Shown here: positions 8,947 to 18,250 of the stretch, piece after piece
Position numbering within the stretch: the first letter of the stretch is position 1
Layout: each line of letters starts with the position of its first letter
NCBI GenBank assembly: GCA_030647205.1
Contig: JAUSJO010000002.1
Span: forward strand, 1-64,000
Source of the DNA: a bacterium
GTDB taxonomy: Bacteria > Patescibacteria > CPR2 > UBA1875 > JAJYID01
Direction of reading: 5' to 3'
Length of the DNA stretch: 64,000 nt
Notes under the pieces: generated by a model
Database searches by the model: none
What the model was told of the DNA's origin: nothing
Seen by the model: the letters and a program-made list of their open reading frames with translations, nothing else
Translations under genes and position numbers: made by a program

Positions 8947-9657
8947 TTAATCGAAAAGAGCCATCTTTATTAGTGTTTTTATGCCATTTACAAATCCCTG
9001 CTTATTTGTTTTGCTCATCGAATGTGCTGTATATTTTACACTAATTGGGATTTCTTTATATTTTAGCTTGTTTACCTTGATCTCTCGTATAACTTCTCCG
9101 TCGTACTCATACCTGTCCGTTTTTGTATCAATAAGCCTCAGCGCTTTTTTCGAGTATGCTCTAAGACCAGACTGGCTGTCCTTCACATACAGACCATAGA
9201 AAACCCACACAAAGAAATTACCTATCATGTTAGCGACGACTTTGTATGAAGGCACTTCGCCTGAACCAAAGTCTCTGCTGCCTAAGATTACATCATATCC
9301 CTCTTTCACTATTGGTTTGACTAGTCTCTCAATATCTTTCACTTCATGCTGACCATCTCCATCAATCGTAACAGCAATCTCTGCACCTAGAATCTTAGCC
9401 GCCTCAAATCCAGTTTTTGTCGCCGCTCCCTTACCTCTGTTGATTGCATGTTTCAGATAAATAATATCCTGTCCTTTCAGAACAGATACAGTATTATCCG
9501 TACTGCCATCATCAACGACGATTATATTTTGGTATCCAGCAGATATTATCTCTTTTATCACACCTTTAATAACCGGCCCTTCATTGATTATGGGAATGAT
9601 AATAAAAATGTCTTTTTTAGAAAAAACCAAAATTGTTTCCTTTACCTTTTTTATCAC
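8947..9657 (-). CDS. DPM1-like family 2 glycosyltransferase
   Basis: 236 residues. The GT-A fold starts with IFIIIPIINEG, followed by VVDDGSTDNT and the metal-binding DGDGQH, typical of polyprenyl-phosphate mannosyl/glucosyl transferases. There is no C-terminal membrane domain; the DUF2304 protein encoded next probably supplies membrane contact. It would make a polyprenyl-phosphate sugar for membrane glycosyltransferases such as those at 1039 or 52746. It is the first gene of a leftward operon. Confidence 0.82.
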   Translation of the reverse strand: MIKKVKETILVFSKKDIFIIIPIINEGPVIKGVIKEIISAGYQNIIVVDDGSTDNTVSVLKGQDIIYLKHAINRGKGAATKTGFEAAKILGAEIAVTIDGDGQHEVKDIERLVKPIVKEGYDVILGSRDFGSGEVPSYKVVANMIGNFFVWVFYGLYVKDSQSGLRAYSKKALRLIDTKTDRYEYDGEVIREIKVNKLKYKEIPISVKYTAHSMSKTNKQGFVNGIKTLIKMALFD

Positions 9658-9790
9658 TTGGTATATTATAAATAATCAGAAAACGACTTAAAATCTCTGC
9701 TGAGCTAACAAAGATAATACCTCATTTTCAGAGATTTTTAAAGCCCGAATTTATATTTAAGGAAAAATTAAAAGTTTAGGAGAAAAAAGG

Positions 9791-11143
9791 ATGAAAATTT
9801 CGATCTTTGGTGTTGGTTATGTAGGGCTCGTGACGGGTACTTGCTTTTCAGAACTAGGCAACGATGTAATGTGTTATGACATTGACCCTAAAAGGGTTGG
9901 TGCTTTGAAAAAAGGTATTATACCTATATATGAACCCGGCCTTGAAGAAATGGTTGTAAGAAACATCAAAGAGAAAAGATTACTTTTTACCGACAATCCA
10001 GAAGAAGCTGTAAAGTTCGGTGAGATAATTTTCATCGCAGTTGGAACTCCCCCAAAAGAATATGGACAAGCGGATCTAACCTACATCTTCAATGTTGCCG
10101 ATCAAATAGGAGAAACTTTAGATAGGTCAGGAAAAGTTGTCGTTGTTAAATCAACAGTTCCTGTAGGTACTAACAAAGAGGTCGAAAAAAGAATAAGGCA
10201 AAAACTAGAGGAAAGAGACGCTGATCTTGACTTCGCCGTTGCTTCAAATCCAGAATTTTTAAAAGAGGGTGAAGCCATAGAAGACTTTATGAAGCCCGAT
10301 CGTATTGTTGTCGGTGTAAACACAAAACTAGCCCGAAGTATGATGAAAGAGCTATACTCCTCAATGACAAGTAATGGACACCCGATCTATTTTGTCGATA
10401 TTCCTACGTCTGAGATGTCTAAATATGCAGCCAATGCTATGCTTGCAACAAAGATATCTTTTATTAATCAAGTGGCCAATCTCTGCGACATTGTTGGAGC
10501 AGATGTGGAAGGTGTAAGGAAGATTATTTGTGCCGATAAAAGAATCGGGCAGTATTTCTTACAGCCAGGTGTTGGTTATGGCGGAAGTTGTTTTCCTAAA
10601 GATGTACAGGCCCTAGCAGTCCTCGCAAAAGAACATGGTTATCTCGCGCACCTTTTGGAGGCCGTTGAGCAAGTGAATGAAGCTCAAAAAGACATAATGG
10701 CTAAAAAAATCATAAAAAAACTAGAAAATGTAGAGGACAAAAAGATTGCCATTTGGGGTTTATCTTTTAAACCCAAAACAGACGACATGAGGTTTGCGCC
10801 ATCTATTAACTTGATTGAGAAATTAATAGCAAAAGGGGTAGAAATAACAGCTTATGATCCAGTTTCTATGGATGAGGCAAAGAAGATATTTAGAAACAGA
10901 ATAACATACTGTGATGATATGTATACCTGTCTAAAAGACGCTGATGCGCTTGTCGTAATAACAGAGTGGCCCCAGTTCAAAGAACCAGATTTCACTAAAA
11001 TAAAATCTCTTTTGAAAGAAAACCTTATTTTTGATGGAAGAAATATCTATTCTCCTCTAAAAATGGATGATATGGGTTTCGAATATATAAGTATCGGACG
11101 GCCAGAAATCAAACAGAAAAAGGCCGCAAAAAAACTCGCTTAA
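9791..11143 (+). CDS. ugd: UDP-glucose 6-dehydrogenase
   Basis: 450 residues. NAD-binding GVGYVGLVTGTCFSELG at the N-terminus and the catalytic cysteine motif GYGGSCFPKD near residue 258 identify the UDP-glucose/GDP-mannose dehydrogenase family; the length is normal. It oxidises UDP-glucose (made by GalU at 16901-17779) to UDP-glucuronate. The convergent neighbour is a UDP-glucuronate decarboxylase, so the two steps lead to UDP-xylose. A purine-rich ribosome site (AGGAGAAAAAAGG) precedes the ATG. Confidence 0.93.
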   Translation: MKISIFGVGYVGLVTGTCFSELGNDVMCYDIDPKRVGALKKGIIPIYEPGLEEMVVRNIKEKRLLFTDNPEEAVKFGEIIFIAVGTPPKEYGQADLTYIFNVADQIGETLDRSGKVVVVKSTVPVGTNKEVEKRIRQKLEERDADLDFAVASNPEFLKEGEAIEDFMKPDRIVVGVNTKLARSMMKELYSSMTSNGHPIYFVDIPTSEMSKYAANAMLATKISFINQVANLCDIVGADVEGVRKIICADKRIGQYFLQPGVGYGGSCFPKDVQALAVLAKEHGYLAHLLEAVEQVNEAQKDIMAKKIIKKLENVEDKKIAIWGLSFKPKTDDMRFAPSINLIEKLIAKGVEITAYDPVSMDEAKKIFRNRITYCDDMYTCLKDADALVVITEWPQFKEPDFTKIKSLLKENLIFDGRNIYSPLKMDDMGFEYISIGRPEIKQKKAAKKLA

Positions 11144-11160
11144 ACTTTATTTAGTTTGAG
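11139..11160. terminator. Weak bidirectional hairpin between convergent genes
   Basis: An eight-pair stem (CTTAAACT / AGTTTGAG, one G-U pair) spans the stop codons of ugd and the convergent gene, which are only 7 bases apart. Confidence 0.35.
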
Positions 11161-12116
11161 GCCTTAACCGACTCTTTCTTTTCTATTTTTTCTCTAAAAT
11201 ATGGGATTGTTTTTAGCAAACCTTCCTCTAGCTGTATCGTTGGTTCCCACCCAAGCTCCTTCTTTGCGAGAGTTATGTCAGGCTGTCTTTGTTTTGGATC
11301 ATCTTGTGGTAACTCTTTATAAATAATTTTACTTTTACTCTCAGGGAGCATTTTTAGAACTTTCTCAGCCAACTCTTTTATAGTAAATTCATTTGGATTT
11401 CCAGTATTTACAGGGCCGGTAAATCCTTTTTCATTATTCATCATTCTCACCATAACTTCTACCAAATCATCAATGTACTGGAAACTTCTGGTTTGTGAAC
11501 CATCACCATATATAGTGATATCTTTGTTCTGTAAGGCCTGGATAATGAAATTAGAGACCACTCTTCCATCATTTGGGTCCATATTAGGCCCATATGTGTT
11601 AAATATCCTGACTATCCGAATATCTACCTTATGTTGTCTATAATAATCGAAAAATAGTGTTTCAGCGCATCTTTTTCCTTCGTCATAACATGACCTTATT
11701 CCATTTGGATTAACTTTTCCCCAGTAGCTTTCATTCTGCGGGTGGACTTCTGGATCTCCATAAACTTCAGACGTCGAAGCCTGTAAAATCCTAGCCCCAG
11801 TTCGTTTAGCAAGACCTAGCATGTTTATAGCGCCAAGGACACATGTTTTTGTTGTATGTATCGGGTCAAGCTGATAATACGGTGGCGAGGCAGGACAAGC
11901 AAGATTATATATCTGATCAACATCGCTGGAAAAAGAGTTTATTATATCATGCTCAATAATTTCAAATCTTTTATTCTTTAAGAGATCATGAACAGTTTCC
12001 TCCGAACTGGTAAGAAAATTATCTAAACATAAAACTTCATGTCCTTCATCAAGAAGACGCTTACACAAATTTGAGCCAACAAACCCAGTTCCACCGGTCA
12101 CTAAAATCTTTTTCAT
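11151..12116 (-). CDS. uxs: UDP-glucuronate decarboxylase (UDP-xylose synthase)
   Basis: 321 residues of the extended short-chain dehydrogenase family. The N-terminal GGTGFVGSNL binds NAD. The active-site sequence SCYDEGKRCAE contains YxxxK in the YDEGK form that is typical of UDP-xylose synthases rather than 4-epimerases, and RIFNTYGPNMDPNDGRV follows. It converts UDP-glucuronate to UDP-xylose. Its partner dehydrogenase is the convergent gene to the left. Regulation is not evident. Confidence 0.88.
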   Translation of the reverse strand: MKKILVTGGTGFVGSNLCKRLLDEGHEVLCLDNFLTSSEETVHDLLKNKRFEIIEHDIINSFSSDVDQIYNLACPASPPYYQLDPIHTTKTCVLGAINMLGLAKRTGARILQASTSEVYGDPEVHPQNESYWGKVNPNGIRSCYDEGKRCAETLFFDYYRQHKVDIRIVRIFNTYGPNMDPNDGRVVSNFIIQALQNKDITIYGDGSQTRSFQYIDDLVEVMVRMMNNEKGFTGPVNTGNPNEFTIKELAEKVLKMLPESKSKIIYKELPQDDPKQRQPDITLAKKELGWEPTIQLEEGLLKTIPYFREKIEKKESVKASN

Positions 12117-12348
12117 AAAACTCCTTCTTCAAATACTTCTAGTATCTTATCAATTATTATTCTTTTCCACAAATTATTCTATTTTATAGCATAAGTATTT
12201 TATGATATTATGAATAATAGAAATCAAGATGGAGCCAAAAGCTCTTTTTTGATTTGTTATTTTTATTCCCTCTATCCAGAAAGGAGTAAAGCACTTTGAG
12301 AAGATAGGTTTGTGTTTTTGCGTGAAAATACAGAAAAGAGAGGAAAAG

Positions 12349-13740
12349 ATGCGAGCAAAAATACATGTAGCATTCATTACACTGTTCCTGTGTGTGATAA
12401 GCTTGGTGACGACAGCACCGTTGGCACTTGCATATTCGCCAAATCCTTCAAAAATCCCGGGCGAATGTGTTTGGTGGGCGTGGGAAAGATGGCCCCAAGA
12501 AAACGGACCCCTACCAAAGGGTTCTGATTTTGGCATGACTGGTAGTGCATATCAATGGATTTGGCTAGCTCAACACAGTGGGTTCCCCACAGGATCAGTC
12601 CCCCGAGTCGGTGCCGTTGCGGTATGGGATCAATGGTCCGCCGGCGCCAAAGGTGATGGACACGTTGCCTACGTAGAGTCAATTAACGCTGATGGCAGAT
12701 TTCTTGTCTCGGAATACAACTGGAATATTTTTCATCAAAAAGATATGCGCTGGGTGACGCCACAGGCAGGCATAAACTTCATTTCTCCAAAAGGCTCGCT
12801 TTCGCCCGTCCAACACAATCCAACAACAATCGGCCTCTATGATCCCACCACAGGCATATTCTATCTAAAAAGTAGCAATACCACAGGCAAAGCTGACACC
12901 ACCTTCCAGTATGGAAACGGTGGGCGCTGGATGCCACTTAAGGGAGACTGGGATGGTGACGGAACAACAACGATTGGGATCTATGACCCTGATACTGCTA
13001 TTTTTTATCTGCGAAATAGTAACAGTTCCGGGAAAGCAGATCTCACTTTCCTTTATGGCGGTAACAGCAACTGGATACCTCTGGCCGGCGATTGGGATGG
13101 TGATGGGATAACAACCGTAGGTCTTTACGATCCTAATACTGCCACTTTCTACTTGAGAAATAGCAATAACTCGGGAAAGGCTGATATTACATTCCTTTAC
13201 GGTGGTAATAGTAACTGGATACCTCTAAATGGTGATTGGAACGGCGATGGGACAACAACGATAGGTCTATATGACCCCGCTCAAGCCACTTTCTACCTGC
13301 GGAATAGCAACAATTCCGGGAAAGCAGAACTTACCTTTCTCTATGGTGGTAATAGTAACTGGATACCGACTAATACATTCACGCGACCCACACTGTCCCC
13401 AAGTATCCCACCCGCTCAACTAGACTTGCCCCTTTCACTAGAATTTGGCGGGGCTCGTTGGGCAAGCTACGCAGACTACCAAGCACGAGAGTTATCGGTA
13501 GATTATACTATAGCAAACGTCGGTGCGAATAATGCCTACGACGTAACGATAACCAGCAGTACAAATACCGCTGGTGTCACCACTACCTCAACTCTACCCA
13601 TGCTAGTCGGCGATATACTTCCAAACGAGGCAAAAGACATAAAACTGACGTATACCGTACCACCTGGCATTTCCTACTTCCGCACTACACTTACTGCTAG
13701 TGCAAAGGATGCCAACAGAAACACTCACACGTACCCATAA
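12349..13740 (+). CDS. Secreted CHAP-domain protein with FG-GAP-like repeats
   Basis: 463 residues from the ATG at 12349, which has the ribosome site AGAGGAAAAG. A signal peptide (about residues 1-29) is followed by a CHAP amidase/peptidase domain: catalytic Cys in GECVWWAW and His in DGHVAYVES. Then come four repeats of about 48 residues, each with YDP..FYLRNSN..GKA and ending in a Ca-loop-like DWDGDG. The last 100 residues look like a beta-sandwich. It probably cuts or binds peptidoglycan outside the cell. The leader contains a short hairpin followed by six T (about 12231-12250) that could be a weak attenuator. The gene ends at a strong terminator. Confidence 0.82.
   Translation: MRAKIHVAFITLFLCVISLVTTAPLALAYSPNPSKIPGECVWWAWERWPQENGPLPKGSDFGMTGSAYQWIWLAQHSGFPTGSVPRVGAVAVWDQWSAGAKGDGHVAYVESINADGRFLVSEYNWNIFHQKDMRWVTPQAGINFISPKGSLSPVQHNPTTIGLYDPTTGIFYLKSSNTTGKADTTFQYGNGGRWMPLKGDWDGDGTTTIGIYDPDTAIFYLRNSNSSGKADLTFLYGGNSNWIPLAGDWDGDGITTVGLYDPNTATFYLRNSNNSGKADITFLYGGNSNWIPLNGDWNGDGTTTIGLYDPAQATFYLRNSNNSGKAELTFLYGGNSNWIPTNTFTRPTLSPSIPPAQLDLPLSLEFGGARWASYADYQARELSVDYTIANVGANNAYDVTITSSTNTAGVTTTSTLPMLVGDILPNEAKDIKLTYTVPPGISYFRTTLTASAKDANRNTHTYP
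12824..13370 (+). repeat. Four tandem ~144-base coding repeats
   Basis: Four in-frame copies encode FG-GAP/VCBS-like blades. Copies 2-4 are the most alike at the DNA level, which suggests recent duplication or gene conversion. The fourth copy lacks the closing DWDGDG. Confidence 0.85.
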
Positions 13741-13767
13741 ACTCCACAAGATAAGGAGAAACAATTT

Positions 13768-13795
13768 GGGCCAAGCCTCGCGGCTTGGCCCCTTT
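13768..13795 (+). terminator. Strong intrinsic terminator
   Basis: A perfect 10-base stem GGGCCAAGCC / GGCTTGGCCC with loop TCGC is followed by TTTT, 27 bases after the CHAP gene stop. Confidence 0.9.
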
Positions 13796-13800
13796 TCATT

Positions 13801-14646
13801 TTATTTATTTAAATAGTTTTTCAGAGATGAAGGCCAGTCACTTAAAGACAACCCTACTTCTTTGCTCTTTGTGAGATCTAGCGCCGAGTACGCTGGACGA
13901 GGGGCGATTTTTTTGTCTTTATTACCAGCAAAATACTCTTCTGTCGAAATCCCTGTAACTTTTGTGTTTTTACCGACAATTTTAAATATTTCTTCTGCAA
14001 AGTCAGCCCATGAGATAACATCACCGCCCCCAGTCACATTGTAAATGCCAACTTCCGGCTCTTTTTTAATGACATCATAAATCGCCTTTGCCAGATCGAG
14101 AGCATAGGTCGGTCTGCCAAACTGATCATTTACCACTTTTATCTCGTCCATTTTTCCCGAAAGGTTTAGCACCGCTTGAATAAAGTTGTTGCCCTCACCA
14201 TAAACCCAAGCAGTCCGTAGGATATACCCGCCCAAAATCTCCTGAACCGCCTCTTCTCCTTCCAGCTTAGTCCTTCCATAAACGCTCTGCGGATTTGGCT
14301 CATCATCTTCTGTGTAGGGAGAGTCTTTTGTCCCGTCAAAAGTATAGTCAGTGCCTATATAAATCATTTTCACGTCCGCTTTTTTGCACATTTGCGCCAA
14401 TATCTTAGTTCCTAGGTGATTAACCTTGTCAGCGAGCTCCGGGCTTTCTTCACATCCATCAACATTTGTAAAAGCTGCCCCATGAACTAGCCAGTCGGGT
14501 TTAAAATCGTTAAATACTTTCCCAACCTGATCAACGTCAGTTATATCCATCGAGTCGGAGTCGGTCAAAAGCACTGCCTCGTCTTTTAGGACTTCTTTGA
14601 GAGCCGTTCCAAGCTGTCCATATCCGCCCGTTACAAGTATTCTCAT
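13801..14646 (-). CDS. rfbD: dTDP-4-dehydrorhamnose reductase
   Basis: 281 residues. RILVTGGYGQLGTAL is the NADPH-binding start, YIGTDYTFDG the substrate strand and YGRTKLEGE holds the YxxxK pair. It reduces dTDP-4-keto-rhamnose to dTDP-L-rhamnose, the last step of the pathway. The start at 14646 was chosen because its ATG makes an ATGA overlap with the stop of rfbC. It is the last gene of the long leftward run from rpmH. Confidence 0.92.
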   Translation of the reverse strand: MRILVTGGYGQLGTALKEVLKDEAVLLTDSDSMDITDVDQVGKVFNDFKPDWLVHGAAFTNVDGCEESPELADKVNHLGTKILAQMCKKADVKMIYIGTDYTFDGTKDSPYTEDDEPNPQSVYGRTKLEGEEAVQEILGGYILRTAWVYGEGNNFIQAVLNLSGKMDEIKVVNDQFGRPTYALDLAKAIYDVIKKEPEVGIYNVTGGGDVISWADFAEEIFKIVGKNTKVTGISTEEYFAGNKDKKIAPRPAYSALDLTKSKEVGLSLSDWPSSLKNYLNK

Positions 14647-15164
14647 CCGTTTTTTGGCTCCCACACTTCAGGAATAATGCAATCCCAGGTAAACTTAAGC
14701 TCATCTCCCGGATCATATACCTCAGTCTGAAAGTTTACGACAATAACTTCTGGCCGACTTAAAGCTTTCCAACCATGCATGATTCCATTTGGGATTTTTA
14801 TTAACCGCGGCTGCCCCGTCCCAAGGATTATAGAGTTAACCTTGCCGAAAGTCGGCGAATCTTTCCTGGTATCAACCATTACAACCTGCAGCTTGCCTCT
14901 TGTTACCGTGAACTGGTCGATATGAATTTCGTGTAGATGCCAGCATTTGGTCACACCATAGTCGGTTGCGCTCTGGTAGCAATGCTTGGGCACCATCAAG
15001 TTTTCATTTTCCACCCACGGCAGACTCCAGAGCTCGATGACATCGCCTCTTCCATCAATTATCGACTTTAACTCCTTAACGATAACGCCGTCGATCAAAT
15101 CTCTTGATACTTCAAATTTTTGTTCTTTTAGCCAGTCTTCTGTAACATGTCCGGTCAAACTCAT
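14643..15164 (-). CDS. rfbC: dTDP-4-dehydrorhamnose 3,5-epimerase-like cupin
   Basis: 173 residues of the RmlC cupin family: DGRGDVIEL near residue 38, a His-bearing region KCWHLHEIHID, DTRKDSPTFG, and IPNGIMHGW. It is more divergent than the classic enzyme around the first catalytic His, where LRGLH is normally found. The position between rfbB and rfbD, with 4-base overlaps on both sides, supports the epimerase role. Confidence 0.82.
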   Translation of the reverse strand: MSLTGHVTEDWLKEQKFEVSRDLIDGVIVKELKSIIDGRGDVIELWSLPWVENENLMVPKHCYQSATDYGVTKCWHLHEIHIDQFTVTRGKLQVVMVDTRKDSPTFGKVNSIILGTGQPRLIKIPNGIMHGWKALSRPEVIVVNFQTEVYDPGDELKFTWDCIIPEVWEPKNG

Positions 15165-16171
15165 AGTCTTTCTCCATATTGTTTTTCATAATATTTTTGG
15201 TACTCGCCGCTCAAAATATTTTGGATCCAGTCCGCATTGTCGAGATTCCACTTGATGGTTTTCTCAATGCCTTCGTCAAACGTAACTCTCGGTTTCCAAC
15301 CAAGTTCTTTCGTAATTTTTGAGTGGTCAATCGCATATCTTCTATCGTGCCCCGGCCTATCCTTCACAAATGTCATCAAGCTCTCCGGTTTTTCCAGTGA
15401 TTTTAAGATTGTTTCCGCCATTTGGTTGATGCTTCTTTCACTGTCTCCGCCGACACAGTATGTCTCTTGAGATTTTCCCTTTTCGAGAACCAGGGCGATA
15501 GCCTCACAATGGTCGTCAACATAGAGATAGTCTCGGATATACTCACCGTCTCCGTAAATTGGGAGGGGTTTATCTTCTCTGGCGTTGGCCACAAAAAGAG
15601 GGATCATTTTTTCCGGAAACTGATACGGGCCATAGTTGTTTGAACAGTTTGTAATCGTATATTCAAGGTCAAAAGTATCACCATACGCTCTAACAAGATG
15701 ATCAGAAGACGCCTTTGAGGCAGAGTATGGACTGTGCGGATCATACGGAGTATTTTCATCGAATTTTTTGCCGCCGTCTAGGCCTAGAGCGCCGTAAACT
15801 TCGTCGGTTGAAACGTGGTGAAATCTTTTGATCTTGTTTTCAAGCGCCGCCTGAAGCATCACTTGCGTGCCCACAACATTTGTTTGGATAAACACGCCGG
15901 GCTCAAGAACCGACCGGTCAACATGGGACTCAGCCGCAAAGTGAACAACATAGTCAACCTTACTCATTAAATCATTAACCAGTTTTGGGTCGCAAATATC
16001 GCCTTGAACAAACTCGTAACGAGAGTTGTCCTCTAGGCTTTTTAGACTCTCCAAATTACCGGCATAAGTCAGTTTGTCTAGATTTATAATATCCCAATCG
16101 CGGTTTTTCAAAACCCAATGTATAAAGTTCGCGCCTATAAACCCCGCGCCACCCGTAACTAACACTTTCAT
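15161..16171 (-). CDS. rfbB: dTDP-glucose 4,6-dehydratase
   Basis: 336 residues. GGAGFIGANFIHW binds NAD; STDEVYGAL and YSASKASSDHL carry the catalytic Thr/Asp/Glu and YxxxK residues of RmlB; NNYGPYQFPEKMIPL follows. It makes dTDP-4-keto-6-deoxyglucose from dTDP-glucose. It lies 4 bases after rfbA and overlaps rfbC by 4 bases. Confidence 0.95.
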   Translation of the reverse strand: MKVLVTGGAGFIGANFIHWVLKNRDWDIINLDKLTYAGNLESLKSLEDNSRYEFVQGDICDPKLVNDLMSKVDYVVHFAAESHVDRSVLEPGVFIQTNVVGTQVMLQAALENKIKRFHHVSTDEVYGALGLDGGKKFDENTPYDPHSPYSASKASSDHLVRAYGDTFDLEYTITNCSNNYGPYQFPEKMIPLFVANAREDKPLPIYGDGEYIRDYLYVDDHCEAIALVLEKGKSQETYCVGGDSERSINQMAETILKSLEKPESLMTFVKDRPGHDRRYAIDHSKITKELGWKPRVTFDEGIEKTIKWNLDNADWIQNILSGEYQKYYEKQYGERL

Positions 16172-16175
16172 AAAA

Positions 16176-16898
16176 CTATTTCCCTTTCTTTTTAGCTTTC
16201 TCGGCCATTAGATTAGCCGCTCTTAGCAAACTATCAAATGTCCCTGCGTCTTCCCAAATACCCTCAATAACATCAACGCTTAGCTCGCCTTTCTTTAAAT
16301 AAATGTTATTTAAGTCTGTTATCTCCAACTCTCCTCTCTCGGAACGTTTCTGATTTTCAACAAACTTAACTACTCGATTATCATAAGTATAAAGCCCAAC
16401 AACAGCATAGTTGCTCTTTGGTTTTTTGGGTTTTTCTTCTATTGATAATGCGTTCATTTTTTCATCAAACTCAACCACTCCATATCTCTCTGGATCGTGC
16501 ACCTCTTTTGCATATATTTTTGCACCACCCTTAAAGTTTTTAATCTGGCTTGAGAAGTCATGATCAAAGATATTATCACCCAAGATTAAGGTGACGTCAT
16601 CATCGTCAACAAAGTCTTTCCCATAAAGAAAGGCTTCTGCCAGACCGCCGGGATTTGGCTGCACCACAAAACTAAAGTGCGCCCCAAAATCTTTTCCTGT
16701 ACCCAGCAAATTTAAGTAATGGCCTGCAAACTCTGGCGAAACAATGACTAAAATTTCTGTAATTCCTGCTTTAACCAAGGTTTCAATGGGATAGTAAATC
16801 ATTGGTTTGTTATAAACCGGTAAGAGCTGTTTGGAAGTTACCCAAGTAAGCGGTCTGAGCCTGGTTGCGCTTCCTCCGGCTAAAATTATCCCCTTCAT
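16176..16898 (-). CDS. rfbA: Glucose-1-phosphate thymidylyltransferase
   Basis: 240 residues. The N-terminal GIILAGGSATRLRPLT is the nucleotidyltransferase loop, followed by KQLLPVYNKPMIYYP and LGDNIF. The protein is of the short type, without the extra C-terminal helices of enterobacterial RmlA. It makes dTDP-glucose. Only 2 bases separate it from galU. Confidence 0.92.
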   Translation of the reverse strand: MKGIILAGGSATRLRPLTWVTSKQLLPVYNKPMIYYPIETLVKAGITEILVIVSPEFAGHYLNLLGTGKDFGAHFSFVVQPNPGGLAEAFLYGKDFVDDDDVTLILGDNIFDHDFSSQIKNFKGGAKIYAKEVHDPERYGVVEFDEKMNALSIEEKPKKPKSNYAVVGLYTYDNRVVKFVENQKRSERGELEITDLNNIYLKKGELSVDVIEGIWEDAGTFDSLLRAANLMAEKAKKKGK

Positions 16899-16900
16899 TT

Positions 16901-17779
16901 TTATCTCCCTACTATCTCTTTTAAATACTCCTCAAACTCGCCGTTTAACTCTTCGTGTTTTAGCGCCATTTGGACTGTCGCTTTTAAAAAGCCGAGCTTG
17001 TCACCAGTGTCTAGCCACTCGCCTTCCAGCGTCTTACCATAAAGCGGTTTGCCACGCTCTAGCATAATCTCAAAAGCGTCTATGAGTCTTATCTCTCCGG
17101 ATTTGCCCTCTTCCATATTCTCTAAGATAGTAAAGACATCTGGAGTAATAATATATTTCCCCACCGCAACCAGATTAGACGGCGCAACATCAGGTTCAGG
17201 TTTTTCAACTAACCCCTTAATCTCATATGCATCTTCGGCGACTTTTGTGCCATCAATAACACCAAACTTTTTTACTTCCTCTTTCGGAACCTCACTCAAA
17301 CCGATGATTGGACCGTTATATTTTTTAAAGGCATCAATAAGCTGTTTTGAGGCCGGAACCTTACTGTCGTAGATACAGTCACCGAACATTACAAGAACAG
17401 GCTCATCATTAAAAAGATGTGCCGCCTGCAGGAGTGCGTGCCCATCTCCGAGTGGCATAGGCTGGCGAACGTAGGAAAACTTTGCTAGCTCCGAGATTCC
17501 CCGAACCGCCTCAAGCAGGTCTTTTTTGTTTTTCTCGACGAGAGTATCTTCTAGTTCATATGACACGTCAAAGTGATCCTCGATGGCCCTTTTGCCCCGG
17601 CCCGTAACGAAAACTATCTCTTCGATGCCTGAGGCAACCGCCTCTTCCACAAGATACTGAATGACCGGCTTATCAACGATTGGCATCATTTCTTTTGGCA
17701 TAGATTTGGTTGCAGGAAGAAACCTGGTTCCAAAACCCGCCACCGGCAACACTGCTTTCTTGACAACCTTTCCGCTCAT
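16901..17779 (-). CDS. galU: UTP-glucose-1-phosphate uridylyltransferase
   Basis: 292 residues. AVLPVAGFGTRFLPATKSMPKEM, abbreviated here to its core GFGTRFLPATK, and VMFGDCIYD mark GalU. It makes UDP-glucose, the substrate of Ugd at 9791. Its ATG directly follows the stop of the jag-like gene, so the sugar-nucleotide genes seem to be co-transcribed with the rpmH-yidC cluster. That arrangement is unusual. Confidence 0.94.
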   Translation of the reverse strand: MSGKVVKKAVLPVAGFGTRFLPATKSMPKEMMPIVDKPVIQYLVEEAVASGIEEIVFVTGRGKRAIEDHFDVSYELEDTLVEKNKKDLLEAVRGISELAKFSYVRQPMPLGDGHALLQAAHLFNDEPVLVMFGDCIYDSKVPASKQLIDAFKKYNGPIIGLSEVPKEEVKKFGVIDGTKVAEDAYEIKGLVEKPEPDVAPSNLVAVGKYIITPDVFTILENMEEGKSGEIRLIDAFEIMLERGKPLYGKTLEGEWLDTGDKLGFLKATVQMALKHEELNGEFEEYLKEIVGR

Positions 17780-18250
17780 TTATTTTGCCGTCCCTTTTGT
17801 TATAAAAATTCTTCTCTCTGTTCCAACTCCTTCAGAATAACTGGTAACACCGCTTACTTCCGCCGCTCTTTGATGCGCCAGCATCCTTTCATATGGATTC
17901 ATCGGCGGTAGCATTTCTTCCATCCCGGTTTCTTTAACCTTCTTGATAGCCGCATCTACCATGCCTTCTATTCTTTTTTCTTTATCTTTTAAGTACCCAC
18001 CAACATCAATGGTTAAAGATGTGTCCTCGGGTAAGTCCTCGCGGCAAACAAGAGCAAGCACATATCTTAAGGCGAATAGATTTTCTCCTCTATACCCTAT
18101 GAGTAGCGCCTTGTCGGAAGAGTCTATTGAGACAACTATCCTTCCCTCCTTCGCAGACACATTGGCTTTATGGTCCACGCTCAAAAGAGAGAGAACCTTA
18201 TCAACTTTTTCTTTTACCTTTTTAATTGTACCTACACTTATACTAGCCAT
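17780..18250 (-). CDS. jag: Jag/KhpB-like RNA-binding protein (KH and R3H)
   Basis: 156 residues. A KH-like domain (LIGYRGENLFALRYVLALV, about residues 50-70) is followed by an R3H domain (MNPYERMLAHQRAA with R and H spaced as in R3H, about 117-131). The long N-terminal Jag domain is reduced. It sits in its usual place after yidC, overlapping it by 8 bases. KhpB proteins bind RNA and affect envelope growth. Confidence 0.88.
   Translation of the reverse strand: MASISVGTIKKVKEKVDKVLSLLSVDHKANVSAKEGRIVVSIDSSDKALLIGYRGENLFALRYVLALVCREDLPEDTSLTIDVGGYLKDKEKRIEGMVDAAIKKVKETGMEEMLPPMNPYERMLAHQRAAEVSGVTSYSEGVGTERRIFITKGTAK

Noticed and set aside
12231..12250. Terminator before the CHAP gene
   Set aside because: Only a four- to five-base stem (GAGC / GCTC) precedes the T run, too weak to call as a separate feature.
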